From NCBI GenBank assembly GCA_033557465.1, contig CM066035.1, positions 900,457,309-900,521,308 on the forward strand: a stretch of 64,000 nt of DNA. Direction: 5' to 3'. The translations under genes were made by a program, and so were the position numbers. The notes under the pieces are model-generated. The model did no database searches. It saw only the letters and a list, made by a program, of their open reading frames with translations, and was not told the DNA's origin. This DNA is from Ichthyophis bannanicus (taxonomy: Eukaryota; Chordata; Amphibia; Gymnophiona; Ichthyophiidae). Shown in pieces: positions 21,634 to 32,289 of the stretch (its first letter is position 1; each line of letters starts with the position of its first letter).

Positions 21634-23681
21634 CTATTTGAAACCCTGCGACTGCTGGGTTTGTTGACCCTGTTGAGGTTGTGGATTCTTCAGACCAGGG
21701 CGATGTTTCCCCTGTTTGGGAACATCTGTGTGATGGGCAGATGATGGATAAAACCTTCTCCCCCTAGGGGAAGAAAGTTTGGTAGGACATTTCCTACCTA
21801 CTGGGAAAGCAGAAGGCATAGGACAGCCTCTAGAAACAAGACAGTCAGTTGTTAACTGAGCAACCAGGAGTAAAGACTCCTTGTTAAAGAGATTTTCTCC
21901 AGCGCAAGGAGTATTTCCCAGTCTAACTTGTGCCCATTTGTCCAAGTCTGAAGCTTGGAGCCAGGCTTTACGTCGTGCCCCTATAGATATATCAGAAGTC
22001 CTGCTAACAGACTCAAAGGAGTCTAGGGACGCACGAGTAAGAAATCTAGAGATATTTTGAGCTTGACTAACCAGTGAGGAATAGTCTGCACTCTTGGGCT
22101 CTTGAAGAAAAGGAGTCAAAAGATGTAATTTCTTTGTGACCTCCTCAAGAGATAGACCCATATAAAAAATATATGAGAGAATTCTTGCTGAAAGCATGGA
22201 TGCCTGGAAGATTTGATGTCCAAAGGCATCTAGTGTCTTAGACTCACGACCTGGCGGATAAGAAGAGTGCTTTTTAGTACTCTTCACCCGCCTCATTGCT
22301 GATTCTACCACAATGGAATGATGAGGAAGTTGAGTCTTTTGAAACCCTGGAGAGGGGGGCACCTGATATAGAAGATCAGTTGCTCTGGAAGGTGGGGGTA
22401 CCTTTAAAGGAGCTTCCCACATTCGTAGAAGGAGATCCTGCCAGGAATGATGCAAAGGAAGCATTATGTTCTCCTTTGCTTTGCTAGGAATAGAGAAGGA
22501 TTATGTATTCCTTTGTGTAGGATCCTGTCCAGGAATAGGAATGGCAAGTGATTTTGCCATATCCAGGAGGAAAGCCTGAAAAGAAGGATCCCCAGAGGGA
22601 ACTTCCTTTGGATAGGCTAGATCTGATGAAGAACTAGCATTGGCACCGAGGGATCTATCCAAGTATATAGGAATAGAAGATCCTGTATGGGATCCTTAGA
22701 GAATGGTCGCTGGTTCTGAAGGTCAGGACCAGCGACAGTCGGTAGCACATCATCCATGCTAGGGATCGATTCCAAACTCGGTATCGAGGGAAGCGAGCCT
22801 GATGAGAGAAGCATGGAAGGCACCGACAGCAATGGTAATGTGGATATCGGTACCGACTTCGGTACCGTATCTGATACCGGTGGATGAAGGCCAGCCGGTG
22901 GCAACTCTAACGGTATCGGAGGAACCGAGAGTTGCGGATCCGAATTATCGGAACCGAGCCTTCGGTACCAACGGGTGTCGGTAGCAAGGCGAGCCGGTAC
23001 CCAGTCCTCCAGACTGGAGATCGATTCCAGACTCGGCATTGAAGGAAGCGAGTCTATCAATGCACGTCTGGAGGGTACCGACGTCGGTACTAGTATCGGT
23101 GCCGGTAGTGATACTGGAAGGTCGGTCTGGAGCGTATCCACCAGCCCCGCAGGTACCGAGGACGCCAGACGACGATCCTTGGTGAGGAATGTTTCATACA
23201 ACACCATTGCCAATGCCGGGGTATCGGTACCGCTCGAAGCGGATGCCACCACCGGGCATGGCTCAGGTATGTTCTGTGAGGGGTGAACCTCAGGAACAAC
23301 CTGAAACCCCACACAGGCTTTGGAGGCCGAAGACTCCCACCGGGGTTTTGAAGCCAGTGGATTCTCGAGGACAAGGCCATAGGCATCTCTATGCTGTGCA
23401 TGAGAACTGCTGCTCGAGGACTGGCTAGTCTTAACAGACTGTTTTTGGGTTACCTGATCCTGTGTAGAAGAAGATATGGTCGGTGCCCTGAAGTTGGATG
23501 GGGACCATGTGTCGAGGGGAACTCGATGTTGAGAACTTCTTCTCACAATACTATTGCCTGAGGGCTCCGGAGGAAAATGGTCAGGACCCAAGCAGGTTAG
23601 ACACTAATTGTGAGTGTCTAAAAATAAGGTTGTACCGCCACAGTTTGTACATTTCTTGGGAAGAGTGGCTGGCGGTTCCAT
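21634..23681 (-). pseudogene. Gag-like protein of DIRS element D
   Basis: It starts at ATG 23681-23679 with MEPPAT and a KKCTNCGG cysteine pair, followed by DTHN and a CLTCLG pair: a zinc-finger-like Cys/His cluster also seen in C and in altered form in A and B. A TAG replaces the Trp codon near 23608. The middle (23591-22617) is Ser/Pro-rich with repeated SVPS and SMPSLES-type motifs. The C-terminal domain (22464-21634) holds PSPGFQKTQLPHHSIVVESAMRR, which is close to A and B gag, then IGARRKAWLQASDLDKW. It ends with a Gln/Pro-rich tail. A frameshift lies near 22500-22600. Its role is presumed to be RNA packaging, by position and by comparison with DIRS elements. Confidence 0.75.
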
Positions 23682-23899
23682 GGAGGAAAATGGAGAGGCC
23701 TAGAAGGCCTGAGAAACCGTGAGACACTAAGGAGAAAAATTATTCCTTAAAAAGGAAAAAAATTTTACAAGAAAAGAAAAAAGAAACACCGATGGTACCG
23801 GTGGCGTCGGGGAAGGCAGCCGCGACCACAAGAAAACTAAAAAATAAAAGAAGAATTTTCTGCGGTGACAGGAGGACGTCCTGCCGGCTCCGCGGAGAG

Positions 23900-24048
23900 G
23901 CAGTTGGGAAGGCGGGAAGGCAGCACGCAGGCGTGGTGGGATGCTTCCAAAGGCTTTCTGATTGGACGCTGGGAAGCGTTCCCGCGCAGACTCCATCGGT
24001 ACCGACGTACCCATATGTGAAGACTCATTCCTGCTTGTTTCTGGAGAT
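23900..24048 (-). repeat. Right inverted terminal repeat of DIRS element D
   Basis: Inverted partner of the left end. It contains tctgattggacgctgg and ends ...ctggagat at 24048. This is the 5' end of the element on its coding strand. Confidence 0.8.
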
Positions 24049-27000
24049 ACAAATTTCCAACCGTTGGGGAACCTGCCTTGCCAGCATACCAGCCATCCTG
24101 GAACAAACCTGTGACCACAAGAACTGCACCTTGGAACACTTCCAAAATTTCTGTAGCAGTGTACCCCCCTCCAACCTAAACCACCCACATTTATCATTCT
24201 GTAATCCCGCTTTGAATGCCCACCTATCGGTTATGTAGGCTCTCCAGAGGAACTTGTATTGCATTTCCTACAGGTAGACCAATTTCACCCTGAGGGGCAT
24301 CCTTGTAAAAGCATTCTGCAAACGTTTCAAGGTGAGCCCCTCCATACCCTCCCCCATCCACCTCTCCAGCAGAAGGGACAGATAGCTCTGATTGCCTATA
24401 GGGCGTACAATGCGCCTGCCTTCCTCTGTAGGAACCTCCCTCCCCATCAGTTCCACATATAAATCTTTTGGGCTGCGAGAGTTGACCAGAGTGGGAGCCC
24501 TTTTCTTTGCTTCATCTATGTAATCTCGTGCCTGTAAATAACAGTAAAACTCATGTTTATTTATTTTATTTATTTATTTATTTACATTCTCTTATATACC
24601 GCGCTATTCTGCATCAGTGCGGTTTACATTGAACAAACTGAAATTACATTGAACAGGGCATTATAACTTGGAGATAACTATTTTTATGTAGGCAATAACA
24701 TATAACATGTTTATGTAGGCAATATTTCAAGTTGAGATTTTGAAAGCTGTCAATACCCGCTCCTCCCTCTCTGCACATATCTCCAATACACATTAGACCT
24801 TTCTGAGCCCACCCTGTGAAGGTCCCGGACACAAAACCCGGCTGGAACTCTGGGTTCCCCACTAATGGGAGCAACTGGGAGCAATTCCAATCCCACCCAA
24901 ATCTCATACATAGGGTGCGCCATGCTGCTCTCAGCGCTCCCATATAAGTCCCAACATGTAAGCACTCCAGTAGGTCTCGACTGTGGGTATGCAGGATGTA
25001 CAAACAATGTACAAACAATGGTATGGGGCATATATCCAATTTAGCTGTCGTGTTGGGGCACAGCGCATCTGCACTGACCAAAGCTCCACGAGGTGTCGTG
25101 CCATATATTGGAGGTTGTAATTACGTACGGAAGGAAGATCTAATCCCCCCTTCCTCTCGTCGTCCCATTAGGGCCCTCAGAGGAATACGCGCACGTCTTC
25201 CCCTCCACAAAAAAATAGCCCAGGTGTCATTCAAAGCACTTCCAATCTTTATCTAAGACCCAAATGGGCAGCATGCAGAGCACACAGAGCCATCTTGGAA
25301 GCTCCACCATTGTGAATAATGCTATTCGACCCCGCAGGGATAATGGCAAGGTGATCCATCTATGAAAAGTTATCCGAGCTCTCTCCAACATTCCCAGTAT
25401 GTTACACTTATAGACACGCTCAGGGGAATCTGGCAGTTGAATGCCCAAGTAGTGGATTGAGCTTGATGCCCAGGTCAGAGGGAAAACACCCTTCCACTGT
25501 TTTCTCACTCTTCCACCCACATCCAGTGCCATTGACTTGACAACATTGGTGATTTCTCGGGGCTTAAAATCAAAGTAGGCAATCAGCTGAAGTGCCCGCA
25601 ACAGTGAAGCTTGCGGGTTTCTCAGGCAAAGAAGCATGTCATCAGCAAAAACACTTAGCTTCATCTCTTCCTCCTTACCCATACGCACTCCCACTGCTTG
25701 TGCATCACTTTGGATTGCATGAAGAAGAGGCTCCAGCGAAAGAACAAACAGGAGGGGGACAGGGGGCATCCCTGCCTCGTACCTCTTCCCAGTGTAAAGG
25801 GGTCAGAGAAAACTCCATTCACTCCCACTTTTGCCTGCGGGATGGCGTATAGGATCTGAACCCAATGCAGAAAGGCACCTACAAATCCAAAACCTTGCAG
25901 AGCGTCCCACAGGTACTGCCAAGCCACTCTATCTTTTTCAGCATCCAAGCTGACTAATAACAATGGTGCCTCCTCCTTCGTACAACATTCCATCCCCATG
26001 ATCAGTTTCGCAATGTTCCTAGTGGCATCCCTCCCTTGCATAAAACCCACCTGCCGCGGGTCAATTAATGAGGGTAGGAGGGGGTTCAGTCTACCCACCA
26101 TGATCGAGGCCAAACTTTTTATGTCAAAGTTTATCAATGATATAGGCCTATAAGAGGCTGGGTCCTGCAAATCTTTCCCCTCTTTCGTCATTACAGTAAT
26201 GTCTGCACACCTCATATCTCTGGAGAAGCGTCCCTCCTAAAATACTGTTTCATACATTGCCAGTAAGGTGGGAGTAGTTTTAAGTTCAAGTATCTTATAG
26301 TACTCCGACCCGAATCCATCTGGGCCCGGAGCCTAATGGAGCTTACCTGCCCGAATTGTCTTCTGTATCTCCCCTCCCGACATAGGGGCATTCAACACCC
26401 GTAGATCTTCCTCTCTTAACTTAGGGAGACCCAGCGTATCTAAAAACCTCCGGCCCTTCTCATAGTCCCTTTCCTCTTCCGTGTACAGTTTGCATAGAAA
26501 TTCCTAAATATGGCAGCTATCTGATGTGGTTGATGATGCAAGGCTCCTTCCCCACTCCGTAGTACCGGAACAAAACGCGTACCCCCGGAGTCTCTAATCA
26601 CTCTGGCCAACAATCTCCCGGATCTATTACCAAATTTGTACAACTGATGCTTATAATACTGCAGAGACATACAGGCTCTCCTCTGAAGAAGCTCATTAAG
26701 AGCCACCTGAACTCTAATACACTCTTGTTGGGTGGCGTTATCCCTTGTTCTGCTTTGTCGCCTCTGCAGCGCACATAAGGTGTGTTCCATTACTAGCAGA
26801 CTACGATCTAAGTGTTTATGCCTTTGAATAGTATAAGTTATGATGGCCCCCCTCATTACTGCTTTACTTGCTTCCCAGAACAAGAGTGGCGAACAGTCGG
26901 GGGTATCATTGAATGCTGTATACTCCTCCCATTGCTTTTCAAGGTATGCCCTTAAGTCTTTATCCTCCCACAAGTATGTGGGGAAATGCCAGCCGACCTT

Positions 27001-27227
27001 AACCGGGCCTCGGGTGTCCCATTTCACCCAGACCATCCTGTGGTCTGAAACCACTACTGGCTTAATTCCTGCCTGGGAGATTTGTGCAAATCCTCCTTCA
27101 CTCACCAAAATGTAGTCGATGCGCGACCAAGTCAAATGCGCTCTAGATTGGCGGGTATATTCCTGTGACCCAGGGTGCAATGCACGCCACACATCAACCA
27201 AGGCACTCATCCTGCACAGGTACCCAA
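24049..27227 (-). pseudogene. ORF2 of minus-strand L1-type LINE: end of endonuclease, reverse transcriptase, C-terminal region
   Basis: Read from 27227 down. The end of the endonuclease has SRIDYILVSEGGFAQ and VSDHRMVWVKW (about 27110-27010). A connecting region has ELLQRRACMSLQYYKHQLYKFG, closely parallel to the plus-strand LINE (ELLHQRAKKSIMYYKYRLY). The RT has a GPDGFGSEYY-like part near 26310 (degraded), YRPISLINFD (26150), a SLDAEKDRVAW motif with a lost Ala-Phe, GTRQGCPLSP (about 25780) and FADDMLLCL (25645). C-terminal parts are at 25081-24644 and 24264-24049. There are several frameshifts and stops. The SINE 24561-24705 interrupts it, and the last part lies beyond the DIRS insert at 6024. 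Confidence 0.82.
24561..24705 (-). repeat. Truncated SINE with L2-type tail
   Basis: It has the same tail sequence as the SINE at 1047-1190 (ttatttacattctcttatataccgc), but the tRNA head is missing. catgtttat flanks it at 24552-24560 and 24706-24714 as a likely target duplication. A short direct repeat (tttatgtaggcaata) occurs at both 24682 and 24710. Confidence 0.75.
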
Positions 27228-28690
27228 CCTCTTTTATTTATTTATTTATTTATTTAACAGTTTTTATATACCGTCTTTCTACAATTCAATACGGTTTACA
27301 TGGAACGTAACTGACAGTATTGTACAACTGCTTACATAGAACAAGGTAACAGGCTACATAGGTAACATAAGAACTAGGGAACTAATGAGCTAATAAACAA
27401 TTTACAATAAATTATTTACAATAATATGGATCATTTGTTTACATAAGAAGTAACTGTGGGTCACTAGGATAACTGGAGGGAAAGTGAAGAGGGTAGAAGG
27501 GGGGAGGAACTAGGGTGGTAGGGAAAAGTGTTCGAGGAAGAGGTGGGTTTTTAATCTCTTTCGGAATTCTGCATGGCTCACACAGTTATGTAGGTCATGG
27601 GGAAGGGTATTCCATAGGGATGGGGCATAGAGAGAGAAGGCCCTGTTACTAGTAGATTGTTTAAAGTGTAATTTGGATGTAGGAATGGTTAGAAGGTTTT
27701 TGGTTGAGGAGCGGCGTGTTCTTGTGTTGTTAGGGAAGGCAAGGAGTGGGGAAAGGCATGGAGCTGATTCTTTTGAGATGATCTTATGAATAAGGGTGAG
27801 CACTTTAAATTTGGATCGGAGTTGGATTGGGAGCCAGTGTAAGTCATAGAGGACAGGAGTAATATGGGATCGTCTAGGGTTGTTGGTTATTAATCGTGCC
27901 AGTGTATTCTGGGCAAGTTGGAGAGGTTGGATGGTGGTCTTAGAGAGGCCATGATAGATAAGGTTACAATAGTCAAGTGAAGGGGTTGTGAGGGCCTCAC
28001 AGACAGTACGGAAGGAGTTGGGGCTTAAGAGGGGCTTGAGGTTCCGGAGGGTTCGCAACTTCGCGCAAATTGTATTGGTAGTTTTCTTTATGTGATCAAT
28101 AAAGGAGATGTTCTGGTCAAGGATGATTGCAAGATATTTCACTTGGTTTTTTATGGTGAGTGAGATCGCCAAGGGTGAGTGTTGGGGGAGGGGTATATGA
28201 GGGGTTGGAGAATACTTGAAGGATCTCAGTTTTGGATTGGTTAATAAATAGATTGTGTTGGGAAAGCCAGGATTTGAGATTGGTTAGACATTTATTTATT
28301 TTAGTAAAGTCGGGGTTAGAGAGGCTAAATGGGGTGAAGCACATCATATCATCTGCGTATAATTGGTACTGAATGCTGTGGTTTTGGAAAATATTGCAGG
28401 CAGGTTGGAGGAAGATATTAAAAAGTAAGGCAGAGAGGCTAGACCCTTGGGGGACACCTTGCTTTAGTGTAAATGGGAGGGAGGTATCACTTCCAATACG
28501 GACCTGTTGTGTTCTGGAGTCTAAGTAGGAATAAAACCATTTTAGTGTTGTGCCTCTCAGACCTATTTCATGAAGTCTGGTTAGGAGTTGATTGTGGGGA
28601 AGAGAGTCAAAGGCAGCGGATAGGTCAAGGAATATAAGTAAGCATCCTTGGGTAGGGTTATGACTTATCAAGCCTTGGGTCATGTGGGCA
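27228..28690 (-). mobile_element. L2-type LINE, 5'-truncated, in the minus-strand L1-type LINE
   Basis: On minus from 28690: LIFLDLSAAFDSLPH (RT motif A, about 28640-28595), GVPQGSSLSALLFNIF (motif B), YADDMM (motif C, about 28345), then after a frameshift near 28130 the C-terminal RT part with SLDYCNLIYHGL, LQLAQNTLARLI, HITPVLYDLHWLPI and WNTLPHDL, ending at about 27510. The 3' UTR (27510-27228) ends in TATATACCGTCTTTC-type tail (read on plus) and TTTA repeats. There are only two main open frames, so it is fairly young. The catalytic motif is present, but endonuclease and N-terminal parts are lost. Its tail matches the SINE tails in this window. Confidence 0.85.
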
Positions 28691-29110
28691 ATTAAAGACT
28701 CCTGCCATAATCAGCTTTTTCCCCTCTGCTTTCATAATCAACTTCAACAGATCCTTAAAGAAACCATGGTCATATACATTTGGGGCATAGATGTTACCTA
28801 TCCAGAGTTCCTCTGTATATAACTTTGCTTGCAAAAAAATAAATCTTCCATTTGGGTTCACTTCACATTTACTCACTTCCAATAGCAAGCCTTTCTTTAC
28901 CAACACCACCACCCCCGCCTTTCTGGTCCCCGAGGATGCCCCATATGTTTTTGCCACCCACTCTCTCGCTAGCTTCTCATGCTCCAAAGCACTCAAATGG
29001 GTCTCCTGCAGCAACGCGATTTGTGCTCATTTCCTCTTGAGTGCCTGGAGTACTTTGGTACGTTTAACTGGCGATCCAATCCCCACTACATTCCAGGACA
29101 TGATCTTTAT
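28691..29110 (-). pseudogene. ORF2 endonuclease N-terminal part, minus-strand L1-type LINE
   Basis: The frame 29014-28658 encodes MLQETHLSALEHEKL, GVVVLVKKGLL, WIGNIYAPN and KKLIMAGVFNC, the L1 AP-endonuclease motifs QETH, IYAPN and (mutated) GDFN. It parallels the plus-strand LINE at 16080-16435. The L2-type LINE insertion directly follows. The upstream end of the ORF is degraded. Confidence 0.82.
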
Positions 29111-29259
29111 ATTATGCATCATATCTTGTCATTAGCTTGACATTATTCATGCAATTCTGCTCTTTGAGCTCTAGGAGCCGCCAAGCCCCGGCCCCAAATG
29201 AGCGCTCTGGTATCCCTAGGGTACACTTTATCCTACTTTGCCGTCTCTGTTCCCAACCG

Positions 29260-29480
29260 CCACCCCCACCCTCCCACTGCTACACCTCCCCTCCCTCTCC
29301 CCCTCCCTCCCCCCTCCCACCCACCCCCTCTCTATCCCACCCACCCCCTCTCTCTTGCCTCCCATCCCAGAACAGTACACACAGCAATCCGCACAATTCA
29401 ACTGGTTCACACATCCCCCTCCTAAACTCCCAATGTGCTCAACCCCCCTCCCCCCAACTCTAACTTCCCTCCCCCTCCAC
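29260..29480 (-). other. G-rich spacer between ORF1 and ORF2 of minus-strand L1-type LINE
   Basis: The plus strand is dense in C runs (ccctccctctccccctccctcccccctccc), so the LINE transcript is G-rich at the same place as in the plus-strand copy. Open frames here are Pro/Ser low complexity and not real genes. Confidence 0.7.
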
Positions 29481-29767
29481 CTCCCAACAGTCCAGCTAGC
29501 CATAGCTAATATCCCCACAGGGAGAGATCACAGTCCACACTTCCGGGCTGCCCCCTTTGCAGCAATGTGGGGGAGAAAAGGGGGAAAACCCCTGTGATTA
29601 CCACTCTAGTAAGTCACTCTCAAAGATGCCCATCCAGTGAATCCAGTTTCCAACTTCCGTCGCTTCTTCAACGTACTCCACCGAATATCCTCTATTCTGT
29701 CATAGCGTGTAACATCTGTCCATGCCAAGTGCTAGTTCTCTTAGTCCTTCTCCTGAATCTTCTCCTT

Positions 29768-30530
29768 CTACAGAGTGGCAATGAACTTCTGCGCTGCCAA
29801 GGCTTGTTCAAACGTATCCACTGCCCCCTTATGAAATATTCTCAGGATGGCTGGATAGCTCAAAGCAAAGCGTATGCCACTTTTTGCCAGCTCTGTACAT
29901 AGTGGCGAAAATTCTTGCCTCTTTGCAGCTAGAACCGCCGAATAATCCTGAAACATTAGTATGGTTTTATTGTCCAGTTTTAGGGCTCGCTGCTTCCTGT
30001 AGGCCTGCTGGAGTGCTGCTTTGTGCTGGAAGTTTAATATCCACGCTAACACCGGTCTTGGCCTCTTTGCCCTCCATTCTCTGGCCCAGCCTGTGCGCTC
30101 TTTCCACTCTAATTTTCCCTTGCATTTCCACTAGGCCCAGTTCTTTCGGTAGCCATACCTCAAATAAGCTGGGTAGCTGCTGCTCTGTCCATGTCTCGGG
30201 TACTCCCACCAAGCGCAGATTATTTCTTCTGGACCTGTTCTCGAGGTCATCCACCTTGGTAAGCAGGGCCTCGATTATTTTTGGTGCTTCTGGTTATCCC
30301 GCTCCAACCGGAGTTCACTGTCTTCCAGCGTTGTTACCCTTTGTTCAACCTCTTCCACTCTGAGTTATTTCAGTAAAAGTCTCTCCCATCTCCTCCAACT
30401 TTTTCAACATAGTATCAAATTTAGGCTCCAGAAGCTTGGCTACTTCTTGCACCAATTCCTCGGAGCCCGACTCCACACTTTCTTTCCCCAGCGAATCCGG
30501 CAGGTTACAGGCTTGCAGCACGGCTGCCAT
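29768..30530 (-). pseudogene. ORF1 of minus-strand L1-type LINE
   Basis: Begins MAAVLQACNLP at 30530. A short coiled-coil region follows, then after a frameshift near 30345 MDDLENRSRRNNLRLVGVPE (30254-30195), the same signature as in the plus-strand ORF1. KIRVERAHRLG precedes a second frameshift near 30060. The C-terminal domain has SGIRFALSYPAILRI and FEQALAAQKFI, ending at 29768. There are at least two frameshifts, so no product is possible. Confidence 0.85.
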
Positions 30531-30751
30531 TTTGTCTCATGAGGTCCATGCAGTTTTTCTCTTTTTGCCGCTGACCGCATGCCGCTTTTCCACTCTCCGG
30601 GTTGTCAATCGCCGCACTAAGGCTCCCTGTACCTTTGCCTCTACTCCCCCTTACTCAGAGATTTCCGTTCAAATTTTTAAGCAAGCTCAGGGAAGCGGCC
30701 CGGGAGCACGACGAGGAACATCCTCACCCGCTCATGCGATCACGTGATCTC

Positions 30752-31182
30752 CTCCATGTTTGTTTTAATGGAGTTATTCATGTTTTGTAAGGTTTTAGTT
30801 TATGTTTCATCTTTGACATTAATGTGGTATTTTTTATTCTACATCGCTTTATATTCATTTTATCCCACTTGTAATGAACTGTTCATGTTTTAATTGTTCA
30901 GGATGGCATATGTTTTTATGGTTTTCATGATTTTTGTTATGATCTTTTATGTTTTAAATAATTTTAATAATTTTATAGTTTATGATTTAATGTATGATAT
31001 CCTTTTTATTATAAAATTTTAGCATGATTTATTTATATTTATGTTCTCATAGTGCCTCAACCTCTGATGAAGGCAGTGCCGGAACACAGCCATGTCGGGT
31101 TAGGCTCCTTGTACCCCAGAATTGAGAAGTTCGTGAATAAAGGATTCTTCTTAAGTGATATCATGCTCTGGACTGGTTTGTG
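30752..31182 (+). mobile_element. Outer Penelope-like element, right arm, remainder
   Basis: Continues the arm cut at 5393. It is homologous, inverted, to 4053-4490, including TTGTTCAGGATGG-type and AATAAAGGATTCTTCTTAAG blocks, and ends near 31182. There is no coding sequence. Confidence 0.65.
31059..31101 (+). ncRNA. Hammerhead-ribozyme-like fold, outer PLE right arm
   Basis: AACCT (31059-31063) can pair with GGGTT (31097-31101) as stem I with one wobble. CTGATGA is canonical at 31064-31070. One extra A, stem II GGC-AGT-GCC, GGAA in place of GAAA, a weakened CACAGCCATG stem III, then TC. The sister copy at 4136-4175 keeps GAAA, the full palindrome and AGGTT but has lost the AACCT side. Between them they suggest an ancestor with a complete hammerhead. 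Confidence 0.5.
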
Positions 31183-31199
31183 CCAGGTGTTTTCTATAG

Positions 31200-32289
31200 A
31201 TAGCAAAATTGATAAGGCACACAAGTGGGTGACATCAAACTGGAATGGGACGATTCAGCGTGGCCCACCCAACCCTGGCCATCTCATCGTCAAGAAGTTA
31301 TAGATATCTAGTGGGTCCAAGTCTGATGCTGTCCTCCATAATATTTAATATGTAAGGTGATAGCTGTTGAATGGGAGTTAATTTTGTCGAGTAACGTGAA
31401 AGACTCTGATTGGTTGACGACTGGTATTTTTAGGAGGTGGGGCAGGTTTGACCGCGTTTACAGTAGAAAGGAATCGGGAGCTATTTGTCAGCCATGGTGA
31501 GTTTGTAATGAGGTTCATTGAGCCATGTATGGTTTGTTTTATAACTCTTTAAATGTTTGATTATTTCATGTCATGTGTTTTTTATATTTAATAGTATCCT
31601 ACATGTGAAGAGCTGTTTTAGTCGGGGTTCCTGCCTATAGTGACGCCCTGCAGTGGCGGGGAGCAGAGAGCAGATTTAGCCAGTAACTCTGTATGTGGAT
31701 GAAAGAAGCTGTTTCTGCACAGTTCTTTTGGTGATTAAAATACAAGCCAAATCTGTTTTTTTGTCTTTGAAGCTCTTTCCTTTGACCATTGGGAAAGTGT
31801 GAATAAGCCAGGTCTTGGTAGACTGAAGCAAGTGTCAGCTGTTGCTGTTTAACTCCAAAGCCTGAAGTTCAATGGTTTCTTTCCTGAGCAATGGATAAGT
31901 AAAGGATAAATGAAGTAATGAACAATATAATTATGGACAATATAAAGCAGTAGATGTCAGCTGTTTATTTGGTAACACATATGTATATTCATTAAAGGTT
32001 TATATATTTAAAACTGTACTTAGTTGTATAGAGGGGTCAATTATTATGTGACGATGTTACATATTTGAAAGACAGTATTAAAAGGAGATGTATGTATATT
32101 TATCAGTATAAAGATGGTTTTGAGGGTCCTTCTTGTGTTATAGTGATTATATATGCAAGTATTCGATCGGGCTTCTGGGAACTCGCATTTATACACCGTT
32201 TCCTTGCAAAAGTCACACTGTTAGGCTGCTACTTGTGAGATGGATGTGACAGTTCTAAGCTAGAGAGGAAGGCCAAAGTTTGCTTCTGA
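31200..32289. other. No firm gene; possible promoter-like stretch upstream of the MULE remnant
   Basis: Non-coding. Around 31400-31510 an inverted CCAAT box (gattgg, about 31408), a TATA-like tatttttag (31426) and gccatggtgagt (31493-31504) occur in promoter order. The last combines a Kozak-like ATG and a 5' splice-site consensus. This could be the promoter and first exon of the transposase unit or a chance array. The rest shows nothing recognisable. Confidence 0.3.

Larger units (their letters stand above)
6025..24048 (-). mobile_element. Gag-only DIRS-like element D, split by a plus-strand L1-type LINE
   Basis: The left end (6025, agcacagttacttacc) and right end (24048, ...ctggagat) are imperfect inverted repeats sharing the block around gctttccagcgtccaatcag. 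An internal complementary region at 6281-6375 joins the reverse complements of the left and right tips. That is the defining layout of DIRS elements, which replicate through a circle and integrate with a tyrosine recombinase without target duplication. Removing the L1 insertion and one copy of its target duplication leaves about 5.2 kb, close to element C (5.25 kb). The element encodes gag (23681-21634, minus) but no RT, RNase H or recombinase. Positions 21633-20157 and 7345-6376 are non-coding and similar to C. Confidence 0.85.
5394..30751 (-). mobile_element. L1/Tx1-type LINE on the minus strand, split by a DIRS element, an L2 LINE and a SINE
   Basis: The element's 5' end is at 30751 and its A-rich 3' end at 5394. 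Its own sequence is about 5.7 kb: ORF1 (30530-29768), a C-rich spacer, ORF2 endonuclease (29100-28691 and 27210 onward), reverse transcriptase (about 26620-25230), C-terminal region (25081-24049) and last exon-like piece with 3' UTR (6024-5394). Inserts are the gag-only DIRS (6025-24048), a SINE (24561-24705) and an L2-type LINE (about 27228-28690). Many frameshifts and stops make it a dead copy. The CACGTGAT motif 5 bp from the 5' end matches the plus-strand LINE at 7346 and supports a full-length 5' end. Confidence 0.85.

Noticed and set aside
22750..23250. Array of GGTACC palindromes as a regulatory or CRISPR-like array
   Set aside because: Spacing is irregular and the motif is part of gag codons (Gly/Val-Pro/Thr-Asp repeats on the two strands); no fixed repeat-spacer structure.
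27228..28690. Target duplication for the L2-type LINE
   Set aside because: No convincing direct repeat at its two ends; possible target-site deletion or drift.
29137..29597. Pro/Ser-rich open frames on the plus strand
   Set aside because: They are the complement of the G-rich LINE spacer and have no family motif.
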